A stretch of DNA of 64,000 bases. It comes from Phoronis australis. Lineage: Eukaryota; Phoronida; Phoronidae. Positions 38,401 to 47,114 of this stretch are shown in pieces (the first letter of the stretch is position 1; every line of letters begins with the position of its first letter). The DNA lies in the NCBI GenBank assembly GCA_002633005.1, contig NMRA01000462.1:41594-105593 (forward strand), given 5' to 3'. The notes under the pieces are model-generated. The model searched no databases. It saw nothing but the letters and a program-made list of their open reading frames with translations, and was not told the origin of the DNA. The position numbers were made by a program, and so were the translations under genes.

Positions 38401-41400
38401 GTACTTTTTGTTAATAAGTATCTCGCCATCCTCCAGGTCAGGTTTTGCCTTTCGAAGACTTCTTAATCTCAAAACACTTGGCTGAAAAAAGACAACAAAA
38501 TTCTACCAAGAAGTGGCAAGTGGTCCAAATTAACAATTGACAGAATATGGACTTGTAACAACATTAAGAACATCAGAACACTTTCATAATAGCTGATGCA
38601 GCCATTAACCTCAACAGACATGTCAAGTTATCACACAAGATAGACGCATATAAAAGGCTTCTTTATTATGAAACAGTCCATGTAGTACTTTAATTTAAAA
38701 ACTCTGTTCTTGTGTTGCTCAGCATACAATTTCAGTTTTCCCCAATGCAACTTTTTCTCGACTTAAAAATGATACACGTCAATGCTAACAGAAAAAATTG
38801 CAAACCTGAACACTGCTCCCTGTCTGCTCTGATTTGCGCGGAGCTTTCGTCGACTTGTCACCCAAAATGTCATCTTCCTTTAACTTCCTCTTTTTAGCAC
38901 AACCAGACGGTAAACAGGACTCCGTGTTTTGACTAGAGCTAAAACAATAGTAGCACATGATTTCACCACACTCAAATGTTGAGCTGACATCAGACAATGG
39001 TTTTTACCATACTCAAATGCTGAGCCCAAGCTCACAGAGAAAGCAAACAAAGACAAAGCTATATAAAATGCAAAAATGCTTGATGCCACAGCTCAGAATG
39101 CAAACAATCTAACACTCGTAAATTCTAACGTCTGCTCTTAGTTTGAAATATCTCACCACTCATCAGTGCTTTGCTCCACCGCCCCGGCACAATTTTCTAC
39201 CTTTTCAGATGCCTGACTGCTTACAGCTGACTGAAAAAGAATCAGCAAGGCTCATGACCTCTGTCTACATACAGAGCACTACACTGAACCCTAGTTACTC
39301 CACCATGAGTGGTATAGACCAGTCACGACAAACGAATCATCAAAACTCATCATTACAGCTACGCCGACAGAGAATTCCGCTTGCGCCGTCATGATGAGGA
39401 ATTCCATTCGTGTAAAGACGCCATGACAGAGAATTCCAGGCAGTTTTCTATGACTGATACTAAGTAGACCTTTCACGACGAGGCACAAAGTAAAACCACA
39501 AAATAGTGATTCAATGTTCGTGAAAAACTTTTTTTTCGATTTTTCGAAGAAAACATTTATGAGGAACAGCTTTTGTTTTCACGGGGAATAACACACCTCT
39601 GACTGAGACTGGAAAAGATCTTGAGATGACTGCACGTCTTCACCTTCAACACGGGCTTCATCTTGTTTGTTACAGCTCATGTCGCCAGTGGTCATTCCTG
39701 CCTCTTTCATAGACTCTTCAAGAGCATTCTACACGGTGGACAACAAATAAGTGGTAAAAGGTACCAAGTTCAGTAGTTCAGAGAATGAATACTCTGCCAT
39801 AAGAACAACAGATATGTGTTTAGTCGAAAACAACAATTAAGACTTGGTTTTTGCACCTTTCACATAAAGAGGATAGTCCTGATATATACTTTCCTACTCC
39901 ATGGATGCAGCAAAGTCGTGCTCCTCTACTGGCCCAGACTTCTATAAATGGATTTAAGTGACACAAGGCATTTCTGTAGTTTCACAAAATCAATACTTCA
40001 TTTCGCTGAACTTCTGCAGTGAATGCAAGTAAAGTGCATCCATGTTGGTATTAATGAGGACTTTATGTCTGTGTAACACACAAAATAACTCCAACTTTCT
40101 GTGTCAGCTACTACATGCAAAATTTCAAGGTCAGCAATTTGAGAAGACGCCCATGTAAGCCATCACAGCAACACTGTTTTTTTCAGAAACTAGAATATAA
40201 ATTATTCTTTCTTAACTTACGCAGATTTGTTCTTTCTCCTCCACTCCCAAGTCTTTGCATTCAATACCATTGTCTGCAACGACACCATTTTGGAAAACAT
40301 ATTTCTGATACCTGAATAACAGGAAACATCCAATTTAACCTGTCAACACCAAAACTGACTTATTTCAAAGTGCAAAGACCAGTTTTGTAGTCCAAACCCT
40401 ATCATTAATCCCTAGTAATACACAGCTTTCTACTGTGTTAATAGTCTAAGCACTGAATATTCACCACTTCATTTATCCATCCATAAGGAATATGTCACGC
40501 TGACATAAAATTGCAGTTATAGAAGCTGTTGTCGATGCCTGGTTACTCAGTTAATTTCACACACTGGTCAACTGCGAAGCCTATATATTCAGCTTATATC
40601 ACATTACAGAAAAAGTACATTTTGGGGGGATCAGTGGAGAATTACTGCAATCCTTGTAATACATAGTAAGATTTGTTATGATATACCACATAAGATCTTG
40701 TTCAACCTCTCCAGTCTATTTTGTTCCTCGCTCCTCTTCCTATCTACCGCTTGATCAGCATCCAGCTCTTGTCCTCGCACTCCTGGCCTAAACTGTTGCA
40801 GGGTGGGTTGACGACGCCCCGTATTGACATCCGCATCCAGGATTTGGAAGTCATCCTTAAAATATCAAGAAGACCCAACTCAAATCACCCTCCATTATAA
40901 ACGCACTGTACCTTTGAAGTGACAGTCATGTGACAAGACAGCCGTCATTGACACCAAGAAAAAAACTACCATACCTCATGTATCAGCTAATGTCTTTACC
41001 ACATAACAGGTTCTCATTGCCCAAAATAAATGCTTCAACTTTTATCCATTTTGTCTTGCACAAAGAGATTTAAGCTCATGTATATCAATAAGCCACACCC
41101 CTATAATAAAAATGTTAGTCGAGTAGTCTAGAATTTTCCTGCCTAAACATGTACCCGTCATGCCACCCAACGGATTATGCAACAGAAGACTACAGTACCA
41201 ACTACACACAACCTGACGCCTGGGTCAAATCCTTTCCATTACAAAAACTTCGTATAAGGGGGCCATGCAATGATGATGTTAAAGAATATAGGTACCTGTT
41301 TTAAAAGCCACTATAAACCCTTCTGTCAAAAAATAACTCGATTTAGACTATTCATTCCTTACTCAAATTCGAGAAAATTTCACTGCTTGGACAGAATGGA

Positions 41401-41735
41401 GAGCAAATCATTGCAGGAGACTAGATTCGACAAGTCAGTCTGTCGCAGCAGGTAAAGCGGCAAGTATGGTCTCAACTAATAACAAATAGTTCTTTCTGAG
41501 ACTAGAAACCACATCCCATATGAGCAAAAAAACAAGGTCACTTCTATAGCAGCAAATCAAGTTTATTTTATAGTAGAAGGTGACAAAATGACCAACTCTT
41601 TACCTCGCTGTCGTCTGATTTTATGTTCGTTTCTGGTACACTATGACTGGATGCGCTTGTGTGCTTGGTTTCACCCGAACCAGCAGAAAAATCAAGCTTG
41701 GGTTTCTTCTTAAACAGATCTCGGATCTTGCTCAT
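23011..41735 (-). CDS. UIMC1: RAP80/UIMC1 orthologue, BRCA1-A complex ubiquitin-binding subunit, 15 coding exons, 921 aa
   Basis: By family this nuclear protein binds K63-linked ubiquitin at DNA breaks and brings in the BRCA1-A complex through Abraxas. Fifteen exons splice in frame to 2766 nt. In order: a basic N-terminus MSKIRDLFKKKPKLDF; a SIM-like DDFQILDAD (about 45-53); a UIM (about 117-134, EEKEQIC then NALEESMKE); an Abraxas-interacting-like segment with FFEVYRTCLRDTQTRLP (about 271-287) and GKPVV, like human LEVYQKSL and GEPVL; two C2HC fingers (C655/C658/H670/C674 and C728/C731/H744/C748); and a C-terminus SSPIRSFKSLSEI with a basic tail, like human ESPVKSFVSISEA. Human UIMC1 has 719 aa and two UIMs; here I see one clear UIM. 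The start ATG is seven bases inside its exon, so an upstream non-coding exon is expected. The gene converges on the transporter. Confidence 0.92.
23953..24092 (+). repeat. 14-bp CAACACACAGCACG tandem repeat
   Basis: About nine degenerate copies just past the acceptor side of the last UIMC1 exon. It produces open frames on both strands that are repeat artefacts. Confidence 0.85.
24563..24790. repeat. Related element end rich in GGTTAAGCGCCC units
   Basis: Begins TACCGTAAATGTTCGGGTTA and holds five to six degenerate copies of GTTAA(G/C)CGCCCA at 20-45-bp spacing. It resembles one end of the TACCGTA family; an opposite end was not found. Confidence 0.4.
24821..24944 (+). repeat. 31-bp tandem repeat, four copies
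   Basis: Four units beginning GGTC(T/A)(G/A)TGGAAATAA and ending ATCAGTTCTT at 24821, 24852, 24883 and 24914. Confidence 0.85.
25682..25752 (-). CDS. UIMC1: UIMC1 exon 14
   Basis: Acceptor TGTCATCAG. Encodes QQTEPPNRQMRNRSRHGQG. Two donors lie four bases apart; gtaggt (after GGTAC) is the one that keeps phase with the last exon. Confidence 0.75.
26927..27026 (-). CDS. UIMC1: UIMC1 exon 13 (zinc finger 2)
   Basis: Acceptor CTGTCTTCAG, donor CAG|gtagat. C2HC finger CVICQQQFPAGEDFLRH then VNECL, like human UIMC1 CYLCKSLVPFREYQCH then VDSCL. Confidence 0.93.
27573..27615 (-). CDS. UIMC1: UIMC1 exon 12, 43 nt
   Basis: Acceptor TTTTCACAG, donor CAGT|gtaagt. Encodes HPNSQTHMVPFET, leading directly into zinc finger 2. 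Confidence 0.78.
27941..28012 (-). CDS. UIMC1: UIMC1 exon 11 (inter-finger linker)
   Basis: Acceptor CTTTTCCAG, donor ATAG|gtatga. Encodes PQLASGSMGRVQQLFNIQ; in phase with both neighbours. Confidence 0.8.
   Translation of the reverse strand, partial: LPNLPVVPWAEFNSCLTSRETCI
28065..28296 (+). repeat. 76-bp tandem repeat, three copies
   Basis: Units starting TAACTATTTCTACTGTGCAG at 28065, 28141 and 28217, differing at about one position. Lies in the UIMC1 intron between exons 11 and 10. Confidence 0.9.
29168..29249. repeat. 82-bp hairpin element in the UIMC1 intron
   Basis: ATAACGTGCCCGTATTTTGA and onward is mirrored by TCTCAAAATCTGGGCACGTT; arms of about 30 bases have only two mismatches. 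It lies 75 bases past the donor of the zinc finger 1 exon. Confidence 0.7.
29324..29438 (-). CDS. UIMC1: UIMC1 exon 10 (zinc finger 1)
   Basis: Acceptor TTCCCACAG, donor GGAG|gtatgg. Encodes a C2HC finger, CPKCQAYFTTAKIDSH then C, close to human UIMC1 CPLCDQCFPPTKIERH. Confidence 0.92.
30392..30810 (-). CDS. UIMC1: UIMC1 exon 9 (disordered linker), 419 nt
   Basis: Acceptor GATGTTGCAG, donor GAAGAG|gtaaat. Lys/Arg-rich then TSDDDDDVMVVFDSG. The stretch DVMVVFDSG is a second SIM-like hydrophobic-acidic patch. Ends SSQEEEDEE. Confidence 0.85.
30865..31168. repeat. Inverted-repeat element, TTTGATTTAGACCACT family
   Basis: The left arm CCAACTTTTGATTTCGATCC with GAAATTAGTCTCAAATTG is mirrored by GTTGAGACTAATTTTATAGC near 31135. 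No ORF; intronic in UIMC1. Confidence 0.5.
31225..31275 (+). repeat. Short tandem repeat of TTTTGGTCACTATACG units
   Basis: Copies of CTAGTTTTGGTCACTATACG, expanded again at 31725-31790 and at 32655-32800. Confidence 0.6.
31281..31712. mobile_element. Internally deleted copy of the 35.6-kb transposon
   Basis: Shares the ends TACCGTATTCG and GCGAATACAGTA, the inner CAGGGCGCTTAGAAAA and GGGGCATGGGCGCG, and a middle block (TTGATAAATTGAAGACGTTA) with the 1.4-kb element, at 432 bp. A further partial copy lies right of the N at 32342. Confidence 0.65.
31403..33253 (+). repeat. Direct duplication across single N at 32342
   Basis: 31403-32243 and 32343-33253 are near-identical and begin with the same word TATTAGTCATCGAATCGCGC. 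The right copy starts exactly after the N. The left copy has about 98 extra bases before the N that are not in the right copy. Confidence 0.9.
32655..32800 (+). repeat. CTAGTTTTGGTCACTATA minisatellite, longer allele
   Basis: Six to seven units of about 20-22 bp. The equivalent place left of the N (31725-31790) has about three, which accounts for the 70-bp length difference between the duplicate copies. Confidence 0.7.
33697..34486 (-). CDS. UIMC1: UIMC1 exon 8 (Abraxas-interacting region), 790 nt
   Basis: Acceptor CCTTACTTGTAG, donor AATG|gtatta. Encodes FIHQHADVF, then DLDEATQRIVQFFEVYRTCL, which lines up with human UIMC1 around VDPNQYTKVILCQLEVYQKSL-type sequence, then a long acidic/basic disordered stretch. 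Confidence 0.9.
35580..36992. mobile_element. 1.4-kb DNA transposon with terminal inverted repeats
   Basis: Starts TACCGTATTCGCCGTAATAA and ends with its near-perfect inverted copy GGTTATTACGGCAAATACGGTA-type (last base 36992), with CGCCCAGGGCGCTTA and GCGCTTATAGGGGCAAGGGCG just inside. It has no transposase, so it is non-autonomous. It sits in the UIMC1 intron between exons 8 and 7. A stretch near 36740-36855 is open in one frame (FLKRCVTLKCKVTAKYKRSS), perhaps captured sequence. Confidence 0.7.
37919..37934 (-). CDS. UIMC1: UIMC1 microexon 7, 16 nt
   Basis: Acceptor TCTTTTTCAG and donor TGT|gtgagt enclose 16 bases that complete a Lys codon and add RRKCC. Entry and exit phases match both neighbours exactly, which is the main support for such a short exon. 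Confidence 0.65.
38163..38265 (+). repeat. tRNA-derived SINE-like piece
   Basis: GGACTTAGCTCTGCTAGCAG (A-box-like) and CACGTTCGATTCCACACTG (B-box-like) about 50 bases apart. Lies in the UIMC1 intron between exons 7 and 6. Confidence 0.45.
38405..38481 (-). CDS. UIMC1: UIMC1 exon 6
   Basis: Acceptor TTTTTTCAG, donor AAAAA|gtacgt. Encodes PSVLRLRSLRKAKPDLEDG; no known domain seen. Confidence 0.75.
38806..38938 (-). CDS. UIMC1: UIMC1 exon 5
   Basis: Acceptor TTGTTTTAG, donor CAG|gtttgc. Encodes SSQNTESCLPSGC then the basic AKKRKLKEDD, a possible nuclear localisation signal. Confidence 0.8.
39595..39728 (-). CDS. UIMC1: UIMC1 exon 4 (second half of UIM)
   Basis: Acceptor CCGTGTAG. Starts NALEESMKEAG, the Ala-x3-Ser core of the UIM. 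Donor GGT|gtgtta is chosen because it alone joins the next exon in phase. Confidence 0.82.
40221..40311 (-). CDS. UIMC1: UIMC1 exon 3 (first half of UIM)
   Basis: Acceptor TTATTCAG, donor TGC|gtaagt. Ends GVEEKEQIC, the acidic N-terminal half of the UIM. Confidence 0.82.
40707..40855 (-). CDS. UIMC1: UIMC1 exon 2 (SIM-like motif)
   Basis: Acceptor TTTTAAG at 40856-40862; begins DDFQILDADVNTG. Hydrophobic residues next to acid match a SUMO-interacting motif at the place of human FIVISDSD. Only the weak donor GAGAG|gttgaa keeps phase with the next exon, so the 3' edge is uncertain and a small missed exon is possible. Confidence 0.65.
41604..41735 (-). CDS. UIMC1: UIMC1 exon 1 (coding start)
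   Basis: The exon spans 41604-41741 after the acceptor TTTTGTAG. The ATG is at 41735. Encodes a basic N-terminus (possible nuclear signal KKKPK) ending NIKSDDSE. Donor GAG|gtaaag, phase 0. Confidence 0.8.
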
Positions 41736-42511
41736 ATTGACCTACAAAATGAAATAATTGCAATATTAACTGGTACTTTGTTCAATTACCAGTAGTAATT
41801 GAGGTCTGCCTAGGAAACAAGTATGAAATTTACAGATGACTCTTGGCAATATCAGAAAGTTTTACTTTCATATCAAGGAAAGAAATCGGCGGCCACAATA
41901 CGGTTAGTTAATTTACCGCGCTGTAGTACATACAGCAACAGTGAGGTAGATTTCTAGGTTCTCCGAGATTTTCTTAGTTGTGTTCTTTAAAGATCAGTGA
42001 GAACATAATGGTTGCAGTGACAAGATTTATAAACAAAACAAAGGTGTCTTTAAAACAATCTGTAATATTTTCAATAAAATATGATAATGTAGAATATGCC
42101 AAAACATGATACTTCAGTTGCATGACTGGCACTGATCGGATAAAGCAGTCCTCGATTTAGAAGACAAGTTTCACCAACTGAATAACAAGCACATTATTCA
42201 GTGACTGCGTAGTTCTTCAAATTAGGCACAGCTACTTAAGACAAGTGGCAGCTTAAAGTGTAGTTTGCAAGGTCCAAGTATGTTAAATTGCAATAATATC
42301 TTCAAGGTATTGCTATTTGGACGTATTTTATTCAAATCATCGTATTATTGTATCTTTAGTTATTTAAAAAAAGCGAAAATAAGAAAATGCGCGAAAAGTT
42401 GACCTTTGACACCGTGACATGGTGTTGGGGAACACAAACCAGATCACATCCCACAATGCTATTATATCACAGTACACGAAGAACAAAGACCGTTCAACCT
42501 TGGCGTGCTTT

Positions 42512-42762
42512 AGCCATGGTGCATCGGTGTGTGTGCTAACTATTTTAACACCACCCAGGTGGAAGGCATGAGCCCATTTAAATTCCGAAAAGACAAGCAT
42601 CTGGCAGCGTTATGGCAGGTTTTCGTGTGCTCTGCTAGTCTTTTGAAAATGACTGTCGAGACAGGCATCTGTCGGAGCCGAAATATGCTCCGACCATTTT
42701 GAGGACGGCTACTTTGACGACAAACACATCATGAAGGTTGAAGCTGGTCTTATAAAAAGGTA
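42512..42762 (+). pseudogene. Frameshifted THAP-domain fragment
   Basis: Three pieces in different frames together resemble a THAP C2CH zinc finger, a DNA-binding domain found in P-element-type transposases and host regulators: MVHRCVC; CANYFNTTQVEGMSPFKF with RKDKHLAALWQVFV; then ICSDHFEDGYFDDKHIM. The end has a good donor (AAAAG|gtaagt) at 42762. Two frame breaks within 250 bases suggest a decayed copy, or base errors in the assembly. An open segment at 42851-42995 with AG/GT-like borders could be a following exon but shows no domain. Confidence 0.5.
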
Positions 42763-43583
42763 AGTTTCCTTGAGAATTTTGATGTCTAATAATTCATGAC
42801 GCTTTCGCAGTGCCTGAACAATAACAATCTTTTTTCACAATCACCGCAGTTCTCAACTGTTTAAAATCTTTTGTTTTTCCGTGAAAGAATTAGTTATAAA
42901 TGGATCAGTAAAACTAAAAGCCACAACAAATAAACCTGCAAAAGATGCATGTATTTTGAAAAGAATGCAGACTATGAATAAAGTAAAACAGGACGGTAAG
43001 TCAATTCCAAGGTTTTGATTATTAAAGTAGTCTGTTTCAAAAAAAACAGGATTAAAATCTAGTTTTGGCATTTGCTTAAAGGTTATAAAAGAAGGCGAAA
43101 ACTTGCAATTAGATATCATCGTGTTTTACTTTAATCATGGACAACTCTGGATTCAAAATGTTTTTTTTTTTACTTTTGAATTGCCGCTGTTGTGCTTTTC
43201 AGAGTATGTAAATGAAAGGAGAACACCTTCCACTTAGTTCGGAACAAAAGAGAAGCTGGAGATCTTGAAATTTGCTTAGAAATTGATGCCCCTCCAATGC
43301 AGACTGCTGGTGCTCCAGATGTATCCAAGGAGGATGCCGTGGCACAGATAAATTCAGACTTGGTGCTTTGCCAATGGACAGCACTGGAATTTCTTTCCGT
43401 CACATATTTAACAGTCACTACCAATGTTTTAGATCAAATTTTTGATAGTGGTACAGATAGCAATGCCAGAGTGTTTATAGTACCAGTAGTGGAAACTGTG
43501 AAAAGCTTTTGTATGTGGTACTTGGCTGTCCCATTTGTATAGATAAACCCAGTGATATACTATGTTCTTATATTGAAACTAGT

Positions 43584-43726
43584 GGCAGATTTAGAGGGGG
43601 GCGATGCCCCCTCTAAAATTCTCCCAGATTCCATTTGACTGTTTAGGGGTGCGAATGTCTGACGGGCAAAATCCTGGCTAATACCGTGCCCTGGACCCCT
43701 AACTCAAAATCCTGGATCCGCACCTG
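43584..43726. mobile_element. hAT-like MITE
   Basis: Begins AGTGGCAGATTTAGAGGGGG and ends CTGGATCCGCACCTG. The reverse complement of the end (CAGGTGCGGATCCAG) is an imperfect inverted copy of the start. No coding capacity. Confidence 0.55.
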
Positions 43727-44133
43727 GAAACATTTCAATGGTTCTTCAATACAATGACTATAAATATTGCGGCATAGCTTTTTTAAGTATGTTTAATTTG
43801 CACTAAACTGTTGCTGTCCCATACAGTGGGTCAGTAAAGGAAGACTTTCTTAAGTGGGAGTGAAAAGGTACTTGTTTGGGTCGTCAGTCTTTTCGTGCGA
43901 CAATCTCATCTAAATTGTACACAGAATAATCACTTGCACAGAATTCGAACATTGTCTTGGGAATTTGTGAGTGAGTGGTATAAGCACTCCCTCCAGATTT
44001 CCCAATTCCTACTCATGTGCATACTTTTTGTGTTTTCACACCATGTCATAGACATCTAAAGCTATTGCATACTGGAGCTTTTGGGCTGAGATTCAGTGGT
44101 TGCTGTGTCGTGTTATTTGATTTCTCATTGAAT

Positions 44134-44277
44134 TACAGTAGAACTCGCTAAGTTGTATCCAGTGAGACTGAGATATTTCATCAAAGTTAGAGTTATTTGG
44201 AGGCGTTACTGCGGAATTAATGCTAACCTTTCTAAAGTTCCCACTGAAGCGCTACCAATTTAGAGAGTTCTACTGTA
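44134..44277. mobile_element. 144-bp pogo/mariner-like MITE
   Basis: Starts TACAGTAGAACTCGCTAA and ends TTTAGAGAGTTCTACTGTA, inverted copies with TA at both edges. CAGTAGAACTC ends with TA target duplication are typical of pogo/Tigger-type elements. Confidence 0.65.
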
Positions 44278-46194
44278 TAAGAAGAGGGCAGAAGATTCAG
44301 TCTCGACTTCAGACTATGGCCCAGATTCAAAACTTTTATTTTTTATGTAACCAGCCATACTGTTCAATGTGTTCGCTTCAAGCACACAAACTGGGCTCCA
44401 ATGAGACAAATTCTTCTGTTTACCTAGGTAAACTATAAGTTTAACTGATGTTGAGTTTAGAGGTTTATAATGTAGTCCTAGTTAAATTACACTTGTCATG
44501 ACCATGCTATCATTAGTAACCAGATTGATGAGCATCAATAAATGCTGCTCGCTGTGTCAATTATTTACCATTCTGAAAAAAAAGAAGTCTATTCATGGAA
44601 TGTCAACTTCAATTTCATGCCGCTGAGGTTGCACTGCGATTGCATTCGTTTATTACGATGTTTGATCTTTCTATGGAATTTGTCACTACAACTTTTTGCA
44701 ACTCGTTTGAATTACATAAAACTAGTCCCCGAGTCACAAGTTTTTATAACAGAATACATAGGTCATGTGGAGGAGTTGGAATTCCAGGGCTAAGACAACT
44801 GTTGATTTCTACAAATGGGTGAAACTTTTAAGAAAATCCTTGGAACTCAAAGTCTTCCTCATTTCCTGGCGGAGGGCAGAAAGCTCTGATGCAGGCTACT
44901 ACGCATGCTGGAATGACAACACGGACTGTTCGTCCTAAGTGACCGTGTACCCATCTTTGGAACTGTCTGTAGGCCACGTGTCAAATCCATTTATCCAAGG
45001 GTCTGTCATAGCCATCAGGATATTGGCTTTTGTACTGCAACCATGCAGTATGCAGTCTCCAAAACACCACGATTGATGTATACAGGTTTAAACCCCCATG
45101 CTCCACAATACATTTTTTCTTCTGTGTTAGTCGTCACGCTTCATTTCTTCATCAAGTTTTGCAACAACCTTGTCAACTTCTTGGCAACATACTCTTTCTT
45201 CAACAACTGAGGTTGTCTGACAGTTGCCCCAGGTGCACCTGCAAGATGTGTCAACAATAAAACATTATTTCAGTAAACGTCAAAATTTCGAATTGAAAAA
45301 TTTACAAAGAGTGCCTCTACCAAATTGAGGGGTCTGCATACGACTTCAGTTTTCAGAAAAATTGGTTGGAACACCACAACCTATTTATTTTTTGTACAAA
45401 TTGATCATATATAGTAAAGATATTTACTTTTCATACAAATGAATAGTGCTACACCCAAGGCAGTGGTAGATCATGCCCGGGGGATATAGTAATGGACATC
45501 AGTTGTTTGATTTTTTACCTGACTCTAAGAAAAAAGGTAGTTGCCCCGATGCATTGATGGAGGGGACTGTTTTGTATGTAGTCGTAAGACCTGTTCTCCC
45601 AATCTGAATCCTATCAGCACCCACATACCATTAATCAAACTAGACAATGACAATGGGGCAAACCAACTTGAAAAGCAGTGTTGCCACTCAAAGGGTCGCC
45701 CATATTTTAAATATTACCGTATACATTAAAACTTCTTGATATGCAATATGGGCAATCACCAATCCAATGGTATGCTCTCTTTACTCAAAAGAAACTTTAC
45801 CAGGCGGTTCCTACCCAAATTGACTCGTAACCAAGCCATGTACCATATTTCATTTATAAATAATGGTAACATTGGGTCAATGTACATCGACATGAAATGG
45901 TTGTTTCCATTTCAAGCATCGCCTTCCAAAATAAAACTGTTTTGGAACACATGTGTAGATTGATATAGGTCCGAGTTGACTTGACTACGAAAATGAAATG
46001 ACTTGTTCTATAACCTATAGAATTATGCCCTCCCCCAGCACCAAGGTGAGAAAGTCTAAATTATAAAATTGCAATTCTTTCATCCTCTTCTTTACAATTC
46101 ACAGTCGATTATTCCAAAGTGGTTCTCATTCATTCCCTTGCATACATTTATTCACTCACTAGTAACACCCCGCTCAGTCTCGGAGAAGTAAGAG

Positions 46195-46282
46195 ACAATT
46201 TTGTTCAATGCTCAATTGCATGCCAGTGAAAGCCAGGATTCGAACCTGAGTCTCACTAGCTCAAACCACAGAGCCACACTGT
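46195..46282 (-). repeat. tRNA-derived SINE-like piece
   Basis: On the - strand, GTGTGGCTCTGTGGTTTGAG, then a B box AGGTTCGAATCCTGGC. No complete tRNA cloverleaf, so not called as a tRNA. Confidence 0.5.
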
Positions 46283-46551
46283 CTACAAATAATCAGAGAC
46301 CTAACACTTTTTGAGTGATTTGCTATAATGCAAAAAAATCCCAGTTTTATCACTGAAACTGGTATTTATCCATGGCTGAAACACGATTTACCAATGGGGA
46401 CATAGGCGCCTGGGACTGACTGGTAAAGCACCTACTTTTGAATTAAAAAAGACCAAGTTATAATTCGCGGTTGTAGGATACATATTGTTAATATTCTTAC
46501 CAATTACTAACATCTAATCGCAACTCCTGCGCACCTTCAGCCTGTTGACGT

Positions 46552-46785
46552 TCACAGGACGAACCCGCTGGGAGTGAGTCTTCGGCGACCAGAGAAAGGG
46601 CCGTGAAAGGGATCGAGGGAGAACGGCTCCACTACAGAAAAGCTGTGAACACATATTGTTCCTCTGGGATCTGTCACCTCCACCTCCTCGTCCGAAAGGT
46701 CGGAATCATCTGAAAAGTCCACCTGTCCGTCCCTGTATCGTTCAAAGTATTCCTCATCTACGCTGCTGTACTCACTTGGACACAC
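46552..46785 (-). CDS. Hypothetical acidic ORF, 77 aa
   Basis: Starts MCPSEYSSVDEEYFERYRDG and continues FSDDSDLSDEEVEVTD, an acidic patch next to a short hydrophobic run, then a less coding-like tail. It may be a first exon ending at one of the internal GT sites. It could belong to an unrecognised gene or be an upstream exon of UIMC1; no splice join could be shown. Confidence 0.25.
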   Translation of the reverse strand: MCPSEYSSVDEEYFERYRDGQVDFSDDSDLSDEEVEVTDPRGTICVHSFSVVEPFSLDPFHGPFSGRRRLTPSGFVL

Positions 46786-46809
46786 ATTGCTTCCTTTGTG
46801 TTCCCCAAC

Positions 46810-46876
46810 ACCACGTCACAGATGTGTAACGAACGAAAATGGCGCCGTTTCTATTCTCCGTTACAACGATGGCGTT
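46810..46876. promoter_or_regulatory. Promoter-like patch (CRE-like and YY1-like sites)
   Basis: A locally CpG-rich stretch between divergent ORFs holds ACGTCAC (46813, CRE-like) and two ATGGCG sites (near 46839 and 46869) resembling the YY1 core. It could serve the - strand ORF ending at 46785 and/or the + strand gene at 48.5 kb. By motif only. Confidence 0.3.
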
Positions 46877-47114
46877 ACAACACCACGGCACTAAATATGT
46901 AAATAACTTTGTATAGCGGCGTACAATTCAGTTAATGTTAAGAATATAGCAATGATAATTATAGACTACAATTTAGACCATATTGTTGTTCAGATTGGTT
47001 TGAACCTTGCAATTTCCTCTTTAAATGTTTTCTAGACTCCAATATTATTCACTGTTGACTGCCAAGATAAGAAAACTATGCTTCCCTTGATGACGAGAAT
47101 ACAAAAAAAGACGA

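Larger units (their letters stand above)
42763..46480. other. Intergenic or intronic stretch with no confirmed gene
   Basis: Holds the hAT-like and pogo-like MITEs, a tRNA-like piece, and scattered ORFs such as 43297-43542 (+) and 44595-44822 (+) that show no recognised domain. They could be remains of the gene the THAP fragment came from. AATAAA at 45258 is a possible + strand polyadenylation signal. Confidence 0.4.

Noticed and set aside
46195-46282. Functional tRNA gene on the - strand
   Set aside because: A- and B-box-like words are present but the acceptor stem and anticodon arm do not pair cleanly; a tRNA-derived SINE is more likely.
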